Assembly: GCF_000196495.1 (NCBI RefSeq) | Contig: NC_011313.1 | Coordinates: forward strand, 620,001 to 684,000 | Source of the DNA: Aliivibrio salmonicida LFI1238 | Lineage (GTDB): Bacteria > Pseudomonadota > Gammaproteobacteria > Enterobacterales > Vibrionaceae | Direction of reading: 5' to 3' | Length of the DNA: 64,000 nt | Shown here: piece by piece, positions 36,070 to 45,142 of the stretch | Layout of the letters: each line of letters begins with the position of its first letter | How positions within the stretch are numbered: the stretch's first letter is position 1 | Made by a program: the position numbers and the translations under genes | Notes under the pieces: generated by a model | Database searches by the model: none | What the model was told of the DNA's origin: nothing | The model's input: only the letters and a program-made list of their open reading frames with translations

Positions 36070-36378
36070 CGTTATCTCAGTGAATTGAAAGTTTATTACA
36101 ATCTAAAATTTTAATTGTATGGTTTGTTTCTTAAATATATGACATGAGTCACGTAAATTTGCGCGGAGTTTATCAGTACTCTGAATGCATTGGAATACTC
36201 TGTATGAAAATTACACCACATTTTTGCAATATAAGATTTTAAATATAGCGATGTCGGTTTTTTGACGATTTAATGTCATTTTTATGTAAAATCATGAATA
36301 TTAACCTATTTTTACAAAGTGTTACTTGGTAATATCCGCGGCGTTAAACAATACATAAATAAACAATTAGAGAAAATT
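36070..36378. other. 309-bp divergent intergenic region
   Basis: An AT-rich gap between the MFS gene and the DUF3332 gene, which must hold both promoters. I see a short TGAC-ATGA-GTCA palindrome at 36140-36151 and no ORF. Nothing else can be supported. Confidence 0.4.
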
Positions 36379-36930
36379 ATGAACATTAAAAAAATTAAAG
36401 TAGCAGTGGCAGTAGCGTTAGGTATTACAACTCTTACGGGTTGTATGGGTCAAATGGGCGTATCAAAGCTAGTTGCTTTTGGTAACCTTAAAGCAGTAGA
36501 TAACCGTTATGCTCGTGAAGGTTTATACATTTTACTTGCACCAGTATACGGTGTAGCAGCGTTTGCGGACCTTTTCATTTTTAACTCAATTGAATTCTGG
36601 ACTGGTAAAAACATCATTACAGGAAAGAGCCCAGCAGTCGTTGATACTGATGTTGGCGGTGCAGTATTTAAAGTTAACGATAAAATTGATTCTTCGATGA
36701 CTAAAGCACCAATTGCTCCACTTCAAGTAAACAATAATGTTGAAAGTACTACTATTCAACAAATCGACGCAAACACTCTTGAAATGCACGTCGCATTATT
36801 AGATGGAACAGTGCAAACACTTCGCGGAGAGAAAGTAGAAGACAGCGTTGCTTTCTACCTAGATGGTCAATACATCACAACTGTACAAGTTGATGAATTA
36901 GAGAACTATGTAGCTGCTTCTGAAGCTTAA
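36379..36930 (+). CDS. DUF3332-family lipoprotein
   Basis: 183 residues from the ATG of MNIKKIKVAVAVALG, with TTAGAGAAAATT upstream; an earlier in-frame start adds 20 unlikely residues. The signal peptide ends at lipobox LTGC. The body (LVAFGNLKAVDNRYAREGLYILLAPVYGVAAFADLFIFNSIEFWTG) is characteristic of DUF3332, with a hydrophobic hairpin in the middle. Function unknown. Stand-alone gene with its own terminator. Confidence 0.82.
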   Translation: MNIKKIKVAVAVALGITTLTGCMGQMGVSKLVAFGNLKAVDNRYAREGLYILLAPVYGVAAFADLFIFNSIEFWTGKNIITGKSPAVVDTDVGGAVFKVNDKIDSSMTKAPIAPLQVNNNVESTTIQQIDANTLEMHVALLDGTVQTLRGEKVEDSVAFYLDGQYITTVQVDELENYVAASEA

Positions 36931-37266
36931 TTGTCCCTTTAATTTCTAAAGCACTCATTAGAGTGCTTTTTTTATGCCTGTAAAGTGGTTATGTTCATAA
37001 AATCATCAAAAAAGTAAAAATTTTAAAAAAAATAAATAGTTGATTTTAACTATTTTGTAACAAACATTATATCAGATGTAAGAAAGTATTCTTTTCTATC
37101 TGACACTTAGTATTAAGTAGTTGAATACCGTAATTATTTGCAACAATCCGTTTACATTTAATGGTTTTTTATCTAGTTGAATTAGATATAAAAAGCGATA
37201 GAATAGGTTGAAAACAAAGATTCCATAATTGAAAGGATGCTCTCAGTTTAGTTTGTTGAGGTTTAT
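36931..37266 (+). other. 336-bp intergenic region with terminator
   Basis: After the DUF3332 gene a clear terminator occurs at 36948-36974 (AAAGCACTC / GAGTGCTTT, loop ATTA, then T run). The rest is AT-rich promoter DNA for the small membrane gene at 37267, with no recognisable site. Confidence 0.6.
36948..36974 (+). terminator. Intrinsic terminator after the DUF3332 gene
   Basis: A 9-bp perfect stem AAAGCACTC / GAGTGCTTT with loop ATTA and seven T following. Confidence 0.9.
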
Positions 37267-37638
37267 ATGAAATTATTACTTATATTTTTAGTATCAACTC
37301 TTGGTGGCGTCGCCGCGGCCGAGCATTTTCATTCGTTTATTTTAGGATTAAGCATCGCAACATTAGCGGTTGGCTGTTGTCATTGGTTTGCATTTCGAAC
37401 GACAAAATATCCACAGCTTGCTATGTTAATGTTAGTGTTAGTGTTAGGTCTATTTGCGAAAATGACAGTGACTATAACTGGTGTTGTCATTGGAATGAAA
37501 GCTGAATTAATCAGCTCACCATTCATTTTTGCAGTGTCGTATTTATTCTTCTCTATTGTTGCTACTTATCTTTGGTTCAAAATTAGAGACGCAAAAATTT
37601 CAGTGCCATTACTTAAAAAGTACGTAAAAACAGCGTAA
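37267..37638 (+). CDS. Four-helix membrane protein, unknown
   Basis: 123 residues, almost all hydrophobic, four predicted helices, ending in a basic tail (KKYVKTA). The first helix may look like a signal peptide (GVAAAEH), but the topology favours an uncleaved anchor. His, Cys and Trp cluster in CCHWFAF. I do not recognise it. Own terminator downstream. Confidence 0.6.
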   Translation: MKLLLIFLVSTLGGVAAAEHFHSFILGLSIATLAVGCCHWFAFRTTKYPQLAMLMLVLVLGLFAKMTVTITGVVIGMKAELISSPFIFAVSYLFFSIVATYLWFKIRDAKISVPLLKKYVKTA

Positions 37639-37661
37639 CTGAGTAAAAATCGAATCAATAG

Positions 37662-37687
37662 AAAAGGAGCTTAGGGCTCCTTTTTTT
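37662..37687 (+). terminator. Intrinsic terminator
   Basis: AAAAGGAGC pairs with GCTCCTTTT around TTAGG, followed by T residues, just after the membrane-protein gene. Confidence 0.9.
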
Positions 37688-37766
37688 ATTTACCTATAGT
37701 GTACCGTATCTAAGATTATTAATAATTGATATAGTATTGATAGTTTTATTTAAAAAGGTAACACAG

Positions 37767-38771
37767 ATGGCTATATCCATCCTGATTTGTGATGATTCGG
37801 CATTAGCTCGAAAGCAATTAGCTCGAGTTATTCCTCAATCGTGGGGAGCAAATATTCAATTTGCAATGCATGGATGGGATGCAATCAATCAACTTGAATC
37901 CTCTTCTTTTGATCTTCTTTTTCTTGATCTTACTATGCCTGAATTGGATGGTTATGGGACTCTTGACGAAATTAATTCCCGACACATTAAAACACAAGTT
38001 ATCGTTGTCTCTGGTGACATACAACCTAAAGCTCAAGAGAAAGTATTAGCATTAGGTGCAAGAGCATTCATAAAAAAACCAGTAGATAAAGCAACACTTT
38101 TATCTACGCTTAAGTCTTTGAATATCACACCAGAAAGACCACAAAGTTATGTGCCTGTTCAGGTAAATAATGCTCAATTACGACGTCGTGACGTCTATTT
38201 AGAAGTTGCCAACGTAGCAATAGGTCGAGCTGCTGATTCATTAGCTCGTCATTTTGATGTGTTCGTTAATATGCCATTACCTAATGTAAACTTATTTGAA
38301 ATGAGTGAGCTTCAAATGACGCTAAGGCATTTAGCGAGTAACGAACATATGTCAGGGGTTTGCCAAGGATTTAGCGGTGAAGGTATTGCTGGAGAGGCAT
38401 TAGTCTTATTAAGTGACTCTAGTGTGTCCGATTTAACGAAATTGATGGACTACCCAGAAACCGATTCTGATAGTTTAGAACTTGAATTATTAATGGATGT
38501 TTCTAATATTTTGGTTGGTGCTTTTCTTAAAGGGATTGGAGAGCAAGCGGAAGTCCGATTTTTTCAAAGCGCTCCCGTGTTGCTTGGCCAGCATGTATCG
38601 GTAGACAGTGTTGTTGAATCAACCAAAGGAACCTTTAATAAAATAATGTCTTTTGAAGTTAGCTATAATATCGATGGTACTGATATAAAATGCGATATGT
38701 TGCTGATGATTGTAGATGAATCATTGCCGATTTTAGATAATAAATTAGCGTATTTACTGGATGATGAATAA
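37767..38771 (+). CDS. Response regulator with CheC/CheX-like phosphatase domain
   Basis: 334 residues from the ATG of MAISILICDDSALARKQL; a TTG ten codons upstream is rejected. The receiver domain covers ~1-125, with acidic pair D9-D10, phospho-acceptor D54 in FLDLTMP and the conserved Lys in FIKKPVDK. The C-terminal ~190 residues contain LLMDVSNILVGAFLKGIGEQ, the signature helix of CheC/CheX/FliY-type CheY-P phosphatases. It ends exactly where the PAS-protein ATG begins, so the two are translationally linked. It likely relays a chemotaxis-like or c-di-GMP signal (inference). Confidence 0.87.
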   Translation: MAISILICDDSALARKQLARVIPQSWGANIQFAMHGWDAINQLESSSFDLLFLDLTMPELDGYGTLDEINSRHIKTQVIVVSGDIQPKAQEKVLALGARAFIKKPVDKATLLSTLKSLNITPERPQSYVPVQVNNAQLRRRDVYLEVANVAIGRAADSLARHFDVFVNMPLPNVNLFEMSELQMTLRHLASNEHMSGVCQGFSGEGIAGEALVLLSDSSVSDLTKLMDYPETDSDSLELELLMDVSNILVGAFLKGIGEQAEVRFFQSAPVLLGQHVSVDSVVESTKGTFNKIMSFEVSYNIDGTDIKCDMLLMIVDESLPILDNKLAYLLDDE

Positions 38772-39209
38772 ATGAATGGTATTCCTGCAGAGTTTGAGCA
38801 ATTTCATTGGATGGTTGATATTGTACAAAATGTTGATGTCGGTTTAATTGTTGTAGACAGAGAGTTTACGGTTCATTTATGGAATGGATTTATGACACAC
38901 CATAGCGGTAAGCAATCGCATGATGTGATGGGGAAGTCTCTTTTTGATGTTTTCCCTGAAATTAACGAAGCTTGGTTTAGAGCGAAATCTAAGCCAGTGT
39001 TTGAGCTTGGCTCTCGAAGTTTTGTCATTTGGCGTCAAAAACCGTACCTTTTTCATTGTCGCAATGTTCGTCCAATTACCCAACAAACAAAATTTATGTA
39101 CCAAAACGTCACATTAAATCCGATGAGGAGTACAACGGGAGAGATCAAATCGATGTTTCTGGCTGTTGAAGACGTGACCGCTGAAGCTTTAGCTGAAGGC
39201 ATGAAATAA
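38772..39209 (+). CDS. PAS-domain sensor protein
   Basis: 145 residues forming a single PAS domain: VGLIVVDREFTVHLWNGFMTHHSG, then GKSLFDVFPEI, and a C-terminal beta sheet ending in FLAVEDVTAEA. There is no output domain, so it must act through a partner, most simply the response regulator directly upstream, whose stop codon touches this start. The same two-gene arrangement is common in vibrios, in my recollection. Confidence 0.85.
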   Translation: MNGIPAEFEQFHWMVDIVQNVDVGLIVVDREFTVHLWNGFMTHHSGKQSHDVMGKSLFDVFPEINEAWFRAKSKPVFELGSRSFVIWRQKPYLFHCRNVRPITQQTKFMYQNVTLNPMRSTTGEIKSMFLAVEDVTAEALAEGMK

Positions 39210-39236
39210 AAATGGAGGCGTTAGCCTCCATTTTTT
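39209..39236 (+). terminator. Intrinsic terminator after the PAS gene
   Basis: AAAATGGAGGC and GCCTCCATTTT form a perfect 11-bp stem with loop GTTA, followed by T residues. Confidence 0.92.
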
Positions 39237-39253
39237 ATTAATTTAGTAAAATA

Positions 39254-39562
39254 TTACTTATTTGCTTTTTTATCTGCTTCCGTTAAATCACGGATTTTAC
39301 GGCTGATGTCACGGCGAGATTTTGAGATCTCAGCACTTTTAATGATGTGGTCATCAACACGATCTTCGTAATCACCTTTCATGTTTTGAACAATGGTAAT
39401 AACTTCAGCAGTAGTCATACTTGGGTCAATATAATCAAGCATGTTTTCTAATAGTACAACACGCTTTTGGTTATCACGGATTTTCTTTTGGTTATCTTGC
39501 AATTCACGTTTCAGTTTGTTTTTACGACGTGCTTGGTTGATAATTTCGAATACGTTGTTCAT
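39254..39562 (-). CDS. Small coiled-coil protein, unknown
   Basis: 102 residues, strongly charged, with long Lys/Arg/Glu/Asp/Asn heptad-like stretches at both ends (ARRKNKLKRELQDNQKKIRDNQKR) and a helix break near DYIDPSMTT. No signal peptide. A good ribosome site (AGGAAG) precedes the ATG. Between the PAS and bactofilin genes and co-directional with the latter. Function unknown. Confidence 0.7.
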   Translation of the reverse strand: MNNVFEIINQARRKNKLKRELQDNQKKIRDNQKRVVLLENMLDYIDPSMTTAEVITIVQNMKGDYEDRVDDHIIKSAEISKSRRDISRKIRDLTEADKKANK

Positions 39563-39662
39563 TTTAAACTTCCTATAATATTCAATAGCTACTTTCTTGA
39601 TTAAATCACAAATGTAATAGCGAAAACAATAACAAGATCAATACTGTGTTAAAAAAACAAAA

Positions 39663-40076
39663 TTACGCTATAGATTCTACATTATCTTGCGTTTTTAGCT
39701 TTTCTTTTGAAATGACTTTAGATACTTGTTCTACGATTTCAATTTCACGATTTTCACCGATCAATAAACCGCCTTTCTCAATAGTAAGTTGCTGAGTTTG
39801 CATCGTTCCTTTAAACTTACCTTGAGTTTGAATGCTGACTTCATTTCCTTGGCACATTCCTTCAACTAATCCGTTGATAAGAACTAAGCCTCCTTTAATC
39901 TCACCCTGAACGCGGCCAGTCGGCGTCACAATGACTTCAGCATCCGTTGTAATATTACCTTGAACAAACCCATCAATTTGAATGCTTTGATCAGATTCAA
40001 TATTACCGATAACTCGGCAACCTTTTGCTATGATGGATAAAGAGGATGAGGAAGAGCGACTACTAAAAAGGCCCAT
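39663..40076 (-). CDS. Bactofilin, polymer-forming cytoskeletal protein
   Basis: 137 residues. A short Ser-rich N-terminus is followed by the bactofilin beta-helix, with repeating G-hydrophobic turns: IAKGCRVIGNIESDQSIQIDG, FVQGNITTDAEVIVTPTGRVQGEI and so on. Bactofilins self-assemble without nucleotide and act in cell shape, polarity and envelope growth. No M23 peptidase partner gene is adjacent, which is unusual for this family. Confidence 0.9.
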   Translation of the reverse strand: MGLFSSRSSSSSLSIIAKGCRVIGNIESDQSIQIDGFVQGNITTDAEVIVTPTGRVQGEIKGGLVLINGLVEGMCQGNEVSIQTQGKFKGTMQTQQLTIEKGGLLIGENREIEIVEQVSKVISKEKLKTQDNVESIA

Positions 40077-40231
40077 GGTTATTTCTCCAATTGATATTAA
40101 TCTAACGAAGGAATACTATCATGGATATTAAGAGGTTAGATTACTAATTCAATGCTAATACAGTGATTTGCTTGCAGGCTTCGCATTTTATGCCGTGTAA
40201 TGGTTATATTTACGTCAGAAGGAATTAACAA

Positions 40232-40897
40232 ATGAGAATATTCAATCAAACCGAGATCCGCATTATAGGTTGCCTTATCGAGAAAGAGGTTACCACCCCT
40301 GAGCAATATCCATTAACACTGAATGCACTAACAACAGCATGTAATCAAAAAAGCAACCGTGACCCTGTCACATCGATGTCTGATTCGGATGTTTTAGATA
40401 GTTTAAATACATTAGTGTCAGAACGTGTGGTTACGGATGAAACTCGTGGAAATTCAAGAGTGGCAAAATACCAACATCGTTTCTGTAATACGGAGTTTGG
40501 TAGTTTAAAATTGTCAAAACAAGAAATGGCTGTATTGTGCGTTCTTTTTTTACGCGGACCTCAAACACCAGGGGAACTGCGTACTCGAACCCAACGTTTA
40601 TGTGAGTTTGATAATGTCGCAGAAGTCGAGTCCGTATTAACGACATTAGGCTTAAGTGAAGCATCGCCAATGGTGACTAAGTTAGAAAAAGAACCAGGTA
40701 AGAGAGAAGCACGCTATGCCCATTTATTTTGTGGTGAGGTTATTAATGATGTCACTGTTGTTGATAAAACAAACGTGACTAACCATTCAAACTCAACAGA
40801 GAATGATGAGCGCATCACTTTGTTAGAATCTGAAGTTGCGGAGCTAAAAGCCGAAATGGCTCAGCTGACTCAACTAGTTAATGATTTATTAGCATAA
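40232..40897 (+). CDS. yceH: YceH-family protein (DUF480)
   Basis: 221 residues, close to the E. coli length. The N-terminus RIFNQTEIRIIGCLIEKEVTTPEQYPLTLNALTTACNQKSNRDPV is the family signature, and two winged-helix units follow. The C-terminal tail is a predicted coiled coil (LLESEVAELKAEMAQLTQLVNDLLA). A nucleic-acid-binding role is suggested by the fold only. The stop TAA overlaps the next start (TAATG). Confidence 0.9.
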   Translation: MRIFNQTEIRIIGCLIEKEVTTPEQYPLTLNALTTACNQKSNRDPVTSMSDSDVLDSLNTLVSERVVTDETRGNSRVAKYQHRFCNTEFGSLKLSKQEMAVLCVLFLRGPQTPGELRTRTQRLCEFDNVAEVESVLTTLGLSEASPMVTKLEKEPGKREARYAHLFCGEVINDVTVVDKTNVTNHSNSTENDERITLLESEVAELKAEMAQLTQLVNDLLA

Positions 40898-41181
40898 TGA
40901 AAACAACTGATTCACCTTGGTTTATCTACTTAATTAGAACCAAATTAAATACACTATATTGTGGTATCACAAATAATATAGATCGTCGTTTTCTGGCTCA
41001 CCAGCAAGGGAAAGGGGCTAAATATTTAAAAGGGAAGGGGCCATTACAATTGGTATGGTCTTATGAGGTAGAAAATAAATCCTTGGCGTTAAAGTATGAA
41101 TATCGAATAAAAAAACTGACTAAAACGTCAAAAGAAGCGTTAGTCAGTGATCAAAGAGCGTTACCTAGTATCAATGATTAA
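40897..41181 (+). CDS. GIY-YIG nuclease superfamily protein (YhbQ-like)
   Basis: 94 residues. A compact GIY-YIG domain: FIYLIRTKLNTLYCGITNNIDRRFLAHQQGKGAKYLKGKGPL carries the Y..L/Y.G.T motif and conserved Arg. These small YhbQ/UPF0213 proteins are nuclease homologues with DNA-damage roles proposed in E. coli. The ATG overlaps the last base of yceH, so the pair is coupled. Its stop overlaps that of the convergent nadE. Confidence 0.88.
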   Translation: MKTTDSPWFIYLIRTKLNTLYCGITNNIDRRFLAHQQGKGAKYLKGKGPLQLVWSYEVENKSLALKYEYRIKKLTKTSKEALVSDQRALPSIND

Positions 41182-42008
41182 TCATAAATAGTTGGGATAG
41201 GTTTGCGCTTATGCTGGGACGTTTGATAGATTTTAATTAATCTAGCCTCTGCCTCAGTATCAATTTTTTTGCCTTCTAAGAAATCATCGATTTCATCATA
41301 AGTGACAGATAATGCATCTTCATCGGCTTTCTGTGGTGCTAATTCTTCAAGATCAGCCGTAGGTACTTTCTTTACTAATTGTTCTGGTGCGCCAAGCTCT
41401 GCGGCAACGTCTCTTACTTGACGCTTATTTAATCCAAATAAAGGAGCTAAGTCACAAGCGCCATCGCCAAATTTTGTATAGAATCCGGTAATGTTTTCTG
41501 CCGAATGATCCGTCCCTAATACCAAACCACCGACATAGCCAGCCACTTCATATTGAGCAATCATACGAGCTCGTGCTTTTACGTTACCTTTTACAAAATC
41601 GATTTTATCATTTGCGGTAGGCAGTAAACCAGTATGAGCTAAACCAAGATGGTTTGCTTTATGTAAACCGTCAACGCCGTCTTTAATATTAATACTAATT
41701 GAATGTGTTGGTTTAATAAACTCAAGAGCTAATTGTGCTTCGTCTTCGTCTTTTTGAATACCATAAGGAAGGCGTACCGCAATAAATTGGTAATCAGATG
41801 AATTCGATTCTTTATTTAATTCATTAACGGCTATTTGAGCTAAGCGTCCACATGTTGTTGAATCAACACCGCCACTGATCCCCAAAATCAGCGATTTGCA
41901 TCCTGATTGTGTCAATGTGGATTTGATAAAATCAACACGGCGTTGAATCTCACTAAGGGGATCAATTGATACCTTAACTTTCATTTCTTCAACAATCTGT
42001 TTCTGCAT
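41178..42008 (-). CDS. nadE: NH3-dependent NAD+ synthetase
   Basis: 276 residues from MQKQIVEEMKVKVSIDP, preceded by AAAGGA eight bases upstream; two ATGs further up are less likely. It has the N-type ATP pyrophosphatase P-loop SGGVDST at 45-51, and the RLPYG, GTDHSAENITGFYTKFGDG and KKVPTADLE motifs. It amidates nicotinic acid adenine dinucleotide to NAD+. No glutaminase domain, so ammonia is the donor. Divergent from the nadD-like gene, which catalyses the preceding step. Confidence 0.95.
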   Translation of the reverse strand: MQKQIVEEMKVKVSIDPLSEIQRRVDFIKSTLTQSGCKSLILGISGGVDSTTCGRLAQIAVNELNKESNSSDYQFIAVRLPYGIQKDEDEAQLALEFIKPTHSISINIKDGVDGLHKANHLGLAHTGLLPTANDKIDFVKGNVKARARMIAQYEVAGYVGGLVLGTDHSAENITGFYTKFGDGACDLAPLFGLNKRQVRDVAAELGAPEQLVKKVPTADLEELAPQKADEDALSVTYDEIDDFLEGKKIDTEAEARLIKIYQTSQHKRKPIPTIYD

Positions 42009-42171
42009 TCTCATTCCTTTCAAATCATTCATTGGAGTTGTGATTACGAGTAATTAGTCCTAATATAATACTGAATTTAAAGAATTAATAACAGAGTAAT
42101 GAGCTAATGCATAGTGATTGACAAATTTTTCACTTATGCTGATTAATAATAGTATCAACATCGAGTAATAT

Positions 42172-42681
42172 ATGAAAATAGCGGTATTTGGTAGCGCCTT
42201 TAATCCACCATCATTAGGGCATAAAAGTGTCATTGAACGCCTTAGTCATTTTGATAAGGTGCTATTAGTCCCAAGTATTTCTCATGCTTGGGGGAAAGAA
42301 ATGCTTCCTTTTGACACTCGTATTGACATGGTGTTAACTTTTATTGATGAATTTAATAGTAATGTAGCGTTGTCTTGTATCGAAAGTGAGCTCTACGTTC
42401 CAAAACAAAGCGTAACCACATTTTCTTTACTGACTTATCTTCAAGAAAAAAATCCAGACGCCGATATAACCTTTATCATCGGACCAGATAATTTAATGAA
42501 GTTTAGTCAATTCTTTAAAGCGGATGAAATAGCAAAAAAGTGGAATGTAATGGCTTGCCCTGAAACCTTGCCAATACGAAGTACAGACATAAGACATGCC
42601 ATAAAAAATGGTCATGACATAAGTCACCTAACAACCAAAGGTGTGAGTCAATATATTAAGGCTCACCAGTTATACGAGTAA
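42172..42681 (+). CDS. Nicotinate-nucleotide adenylyltransferase-like protein (NadD family)
   Basis: 169 residues. The nucleotidyltransferase motif GSAFNPPSLGHKSV replaces the usual GGTFDPxHxGH, with His17 of the second half conserved; the closing motif IRSTDIRHAIKNGHDI matches ISSTxIR. It adenylylates nicotinate mononucleotide if active, one step before NadE, encoded divergently 163 bp away. It is shorter than classic NadD (~210), so a second housekeeping nadD may exist elsewhere. Confidence 0.83.
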   Translation: MKIAVFGSAFNPPSLGHKSVIERLSHFDKVLLVPSISHAWGKEMLPFDTRIDMVLTFIDEFNSNVALSCIESELYVPKQSVTTFSLLTYLQEKNPDADITFIIGPDNLMKFSQFFKADEIAKKWNVMACPETLPIRSTDIRHAIKNGHDISHLTTKGVSQYIKAHQLYE

Positions 42682-42687
42682 CGCGTG

Positions 42688-43200
42688 ATGAAAAAACAAG
42701 TTGGTTTTTTTAGTTTAACCCTGCTTCTGCCTATTGAATTGAGTGCAGAAGAAAAAGCAACTTGTTTGCAAGACAGTTATGCCTCTTATTCACGCGAGGT
42801 TTACTCGTCATCGTCTACTTGTTTGATACCTCTTTTTGAAGTAAATCAATTTATTAGCCAGTTATACGATATTACTAATCAGTTAGAGTCTGAGCTTTTT
42901 GAAGAAAGTTATTGGGATAAATGGGAATACAGTAGTGGTGAAGAACCTTACCCATTACTTACCGGTTATCTTAGTGACAGTGCTGTCGGGTTTACGGTTT
43001 GGCAACCAGAAGAGTATTACGACAAAAAGATAGAAGAATTTGATTCTTATACCGATTGGATTGAAAGCCATGGATTACAGCTTAGTTTGGCTTTTGGTGG
43101 AGAAGAAAAGGGGAACGAACCTAGGTTTAGAATCGATTATAGATGGCATGAACAAGTGGATGACCAAGTGTTCATGCAATTTGAAATTCCTTTTCAATAA
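42688..43200 (+). CDS. Hypothetical secreted protein
   Basis: 170 residues from ATG (a GTG lies one codon earlier). A signal peptide MKKQVGFFSLTLLLPIELSA precedes a mature protein very rich in Glu, Tyr, Trp and Ser with three Cys. It begins just 6 bp after the nadD-like gene, so it is probably in the same transcript. No family recognised. Confidence 0.6.
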   Translation: MKKQVGFFSLTLLLPIELSAEEKATCLQDSYASYSREVYSSSSTCLIPLFEVNQFISQLYDITNQLESELFEESYWDKWEYSSGEEPYPLLTGYLSDSAVGFTVWQPEEYYDKKIEEFDSYTDWIESHGLQLSLAFGGEEKGNEPRFRIDYRWHEQVDDQVFMQFEIPFQ

Positions 43201-43230
43201 TCATCGACTTTATTACGGACGTTACTTTTT

Positions 43231-43851
43231 TTATAGAAAGATACTGAATGAGCTGTTCATTGCTTGTATGTCATCTGAAAAGTAGCGCTTTGCTATCATC
43301 ACGTCTTTCGCGCCTGATTTTCGCATTTTATCAGCCTCTCTTACTTTTAGCATTAATGCCATTTCAGCAGAGATAACATTACTTTCATTTGTCGTTTTTT
43401 GGTCGCTTAATACGCTAATGTAATTATTAACCTGCATTGATTCTTTAGACACATCAGTGTGAAACGTTGCCAGTAACAACTCATCTTGAATCACAGCCAG
43501 TAAGCGTTGTTCTTGTTGTTCATTTAATGAGGCTGTGAACAATTTTGCTATTAACGCGTTAAGCAAACTTGTTTGGCTAACAAAGCCACCTTGTGTCGGT
43601 AAATCTTCGCGAGTTCGAATAGAAAAAGCAATGTGAGCAATTTGAGCGTTTGGAACAATAGTGATTGAAGTTAAAGAATCAAACGGTAACCAAAAAAACT
43701 CTCCAGCTGATACTACGTATTCCCATTTCCCTAAGCGGATGAGAGCGGTACCTGTATTGACATAAACCAGTTCATAATAGTTTTTCTTCTTACGAGCGGT
43801 ATAAAAAAGCTGTTCGTATGTTTTTGAGTGGAATGTGATTGCGCTTTTCAT
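43231..43851 (-). CDS. AraC-type cupin regulator lacking a full HTH domain
   Basis: 206 residues. The first ~150 look like the N-terminal cupin of AraC-type activators (YYELVYVNTGTALIRLGKWEYVVSAGEFFWLPFDS). The end (MALMLKVREADKMRKSGAKDVMIAKRYFSD) looks like a decayed copy of part of the AraC DNA-binding domain, but the double HTH of ~100 residues is missing. It may be a truncated relic or a cupin protein that acts by sequestering a partner. Convergent with the secreted-protein gene. Confidence 0.65.
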   Translation of the reverse strand: MKSAITFHSKTYEQLFYTARKKKNYYELVYVNTGTALIRLGKWEYVVSAGEFFWLPFDSLTSITIVPNAQIAHIAFSIRTREDLPTQGGFVSQTSLLNALIAKLFTASLNEQQEQRLLAVIQDELLLATFHTDVSKESMQVNNYISVLSDQKTTNESNVISAEMALMLKVREADKMRKSGAKDVMIAKRYFSDDIQAMNSSFSIFL

Positions 43852-44034
43852 AAAAACCTCTTACTTTGAAGTCCGTCACTTTACTGCTTTCCGCTAAAAA
43901 ATCAAAGTATTCTAAGAATTTAACCTATATTATGGCCTGAATGGTACGACCTCTTAAATAGATCACGTACAACAGAGATAAAATCGAGTAGAATACGCGC
44001 TTATTAATTCTGTTCGGTAATCATAAGTACCCAC

Positions 44035-45138
44035 ATGACCACACAAGATATCTATCAAGAAATTCGCCCGTATAATGACAGTGAAGTCCCTGAGGCAATT
44101 GAACGTTTAATTTCTGATGATGAATTCATTAATGCTATTTTGCATTATAAGTTTCCTTCGGCATCCAAAATTTTGTTTTGGTTTCTCGCGCCTTTAATTC
44201 GTTGCAAACTTCGTCGTAGTCTTTCTAAGATCAAAACAGTTGAAGATGTACAGCTGCAAGTGGCGACTTATCTCAATAAAACAGTAAAAAATACCACGGA
44301 TGGGATCACCTACAGCGGTATTGATAAGTTAGATTCAAATAAAGCCTATTTATTTATCTCTAACCACCGTGATATTGCAATGGACCCAGCCTTGATGAAT
44401 TGGGTTCTATACAACAATAAGATGCAGACAGTACGTATTGCTATTGGCGATAACTTGCTTAAAAAAGCATGCAGTACTGAATTAATGAAATTGAATAAGA
44501 GTTTCATTGTTAAGCGTTCAGCAAAAGCCCCTCGCCAGATGTTAAAAGCACTTAGCTTACTCTCTTCTTATATCAAGCATTCTCTTGAAACAAATAATTC
44601 AATTTGGATTGCACAAAAAGAAGGTCGAGCTAAAGATGGGAATGACTTTACTGATGCTGCAATTTTAAAAATGTTTCATGTTGAAGGTCGTAAACGTAAA
44701 GAAACTTTTTCTGAATATATGAATGGATTGAATATCGTTCCTGTGTCTATTTCATACGAAAATGATCCTTTGGATATTCAAAAAGCAAAAGAACTAAATG
44801 CAGTTGCGACACTTGGATCATATGAGAAAGGGGAGTTTGAAGACATCGACAGTATCATTAAAGGTATTATCGGTAATAAAAAACGTATTCATATTCACTT
44901 TGGTGACGTAGTGAATACGGATTCTGACTCTGCTGACGAACTAGCCAAAAGTATTGATGTGCAAATCCATACTAACTATCATTTGTTCCCTATTAACTAT
45001 GCCGCCGCTAATATTGATTCTGATGTTGTAACGGATAGTGTTAAGAATGAATTAAATGCAAAATTATCGGTATTAACTGAAGAAGAAAAACCATTTTTAC
45101 GCGCTCTTTATGCTAACCCAGTAAAGAACGCGCAGTAG
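44035..45138 (+). CDS. PlsC-like glycerolipid acyltransferase
   Basis: 367 residues. An acyltransferase core contains FISNHRDIAMDPALMN (variant of HX4D with one extra residue) and IWIAQKEGRAKDGND, corresponding to the FPEGxR substrate motif. The hydrophobic segment ILFWFLAPLIRCKLRR near residue 50 may anchor it to the membrane. Longer than typical PlsC (~245), so it probably belongs to an uncharacterised subgroup that acylates a glycerol-phosphate-type acceptor (inference). Single gene. Confidence 0.75.
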   Translation: MTTQDIYQEIRPYNDSEVPEAIERLISDDEFINAILHYKFPSASKILFWFLAPLIRCKLRRSLSKIKTVEDVQLQVATYLNKTVKNTTDGITYSGIDKLDSNKAYLFISNHRDIAMDPALMNWVLYNNKMQTVRIAIGDNLLKKACSTELMKLNKSFIVKRSAKAPRQMLKALSLLSSYIKHSLETNNSIWIAQKEGRAKDGNDFTDAAILKMFHVEGRKRKETFSEYMNGLNIVPVSISYENDPLDIQKAKELNAVATLGSYEKGEFEDIDSIIKGIIGNKKRIHIHFGDVVNTDSDSADELAKSIDVQIHTNYHLFPINYAAANIDSDVVTDSVKNELNAKLSVLTEEEKPFLRALYANPVKNAQ

Positions 45139-45142
45139 TGAT

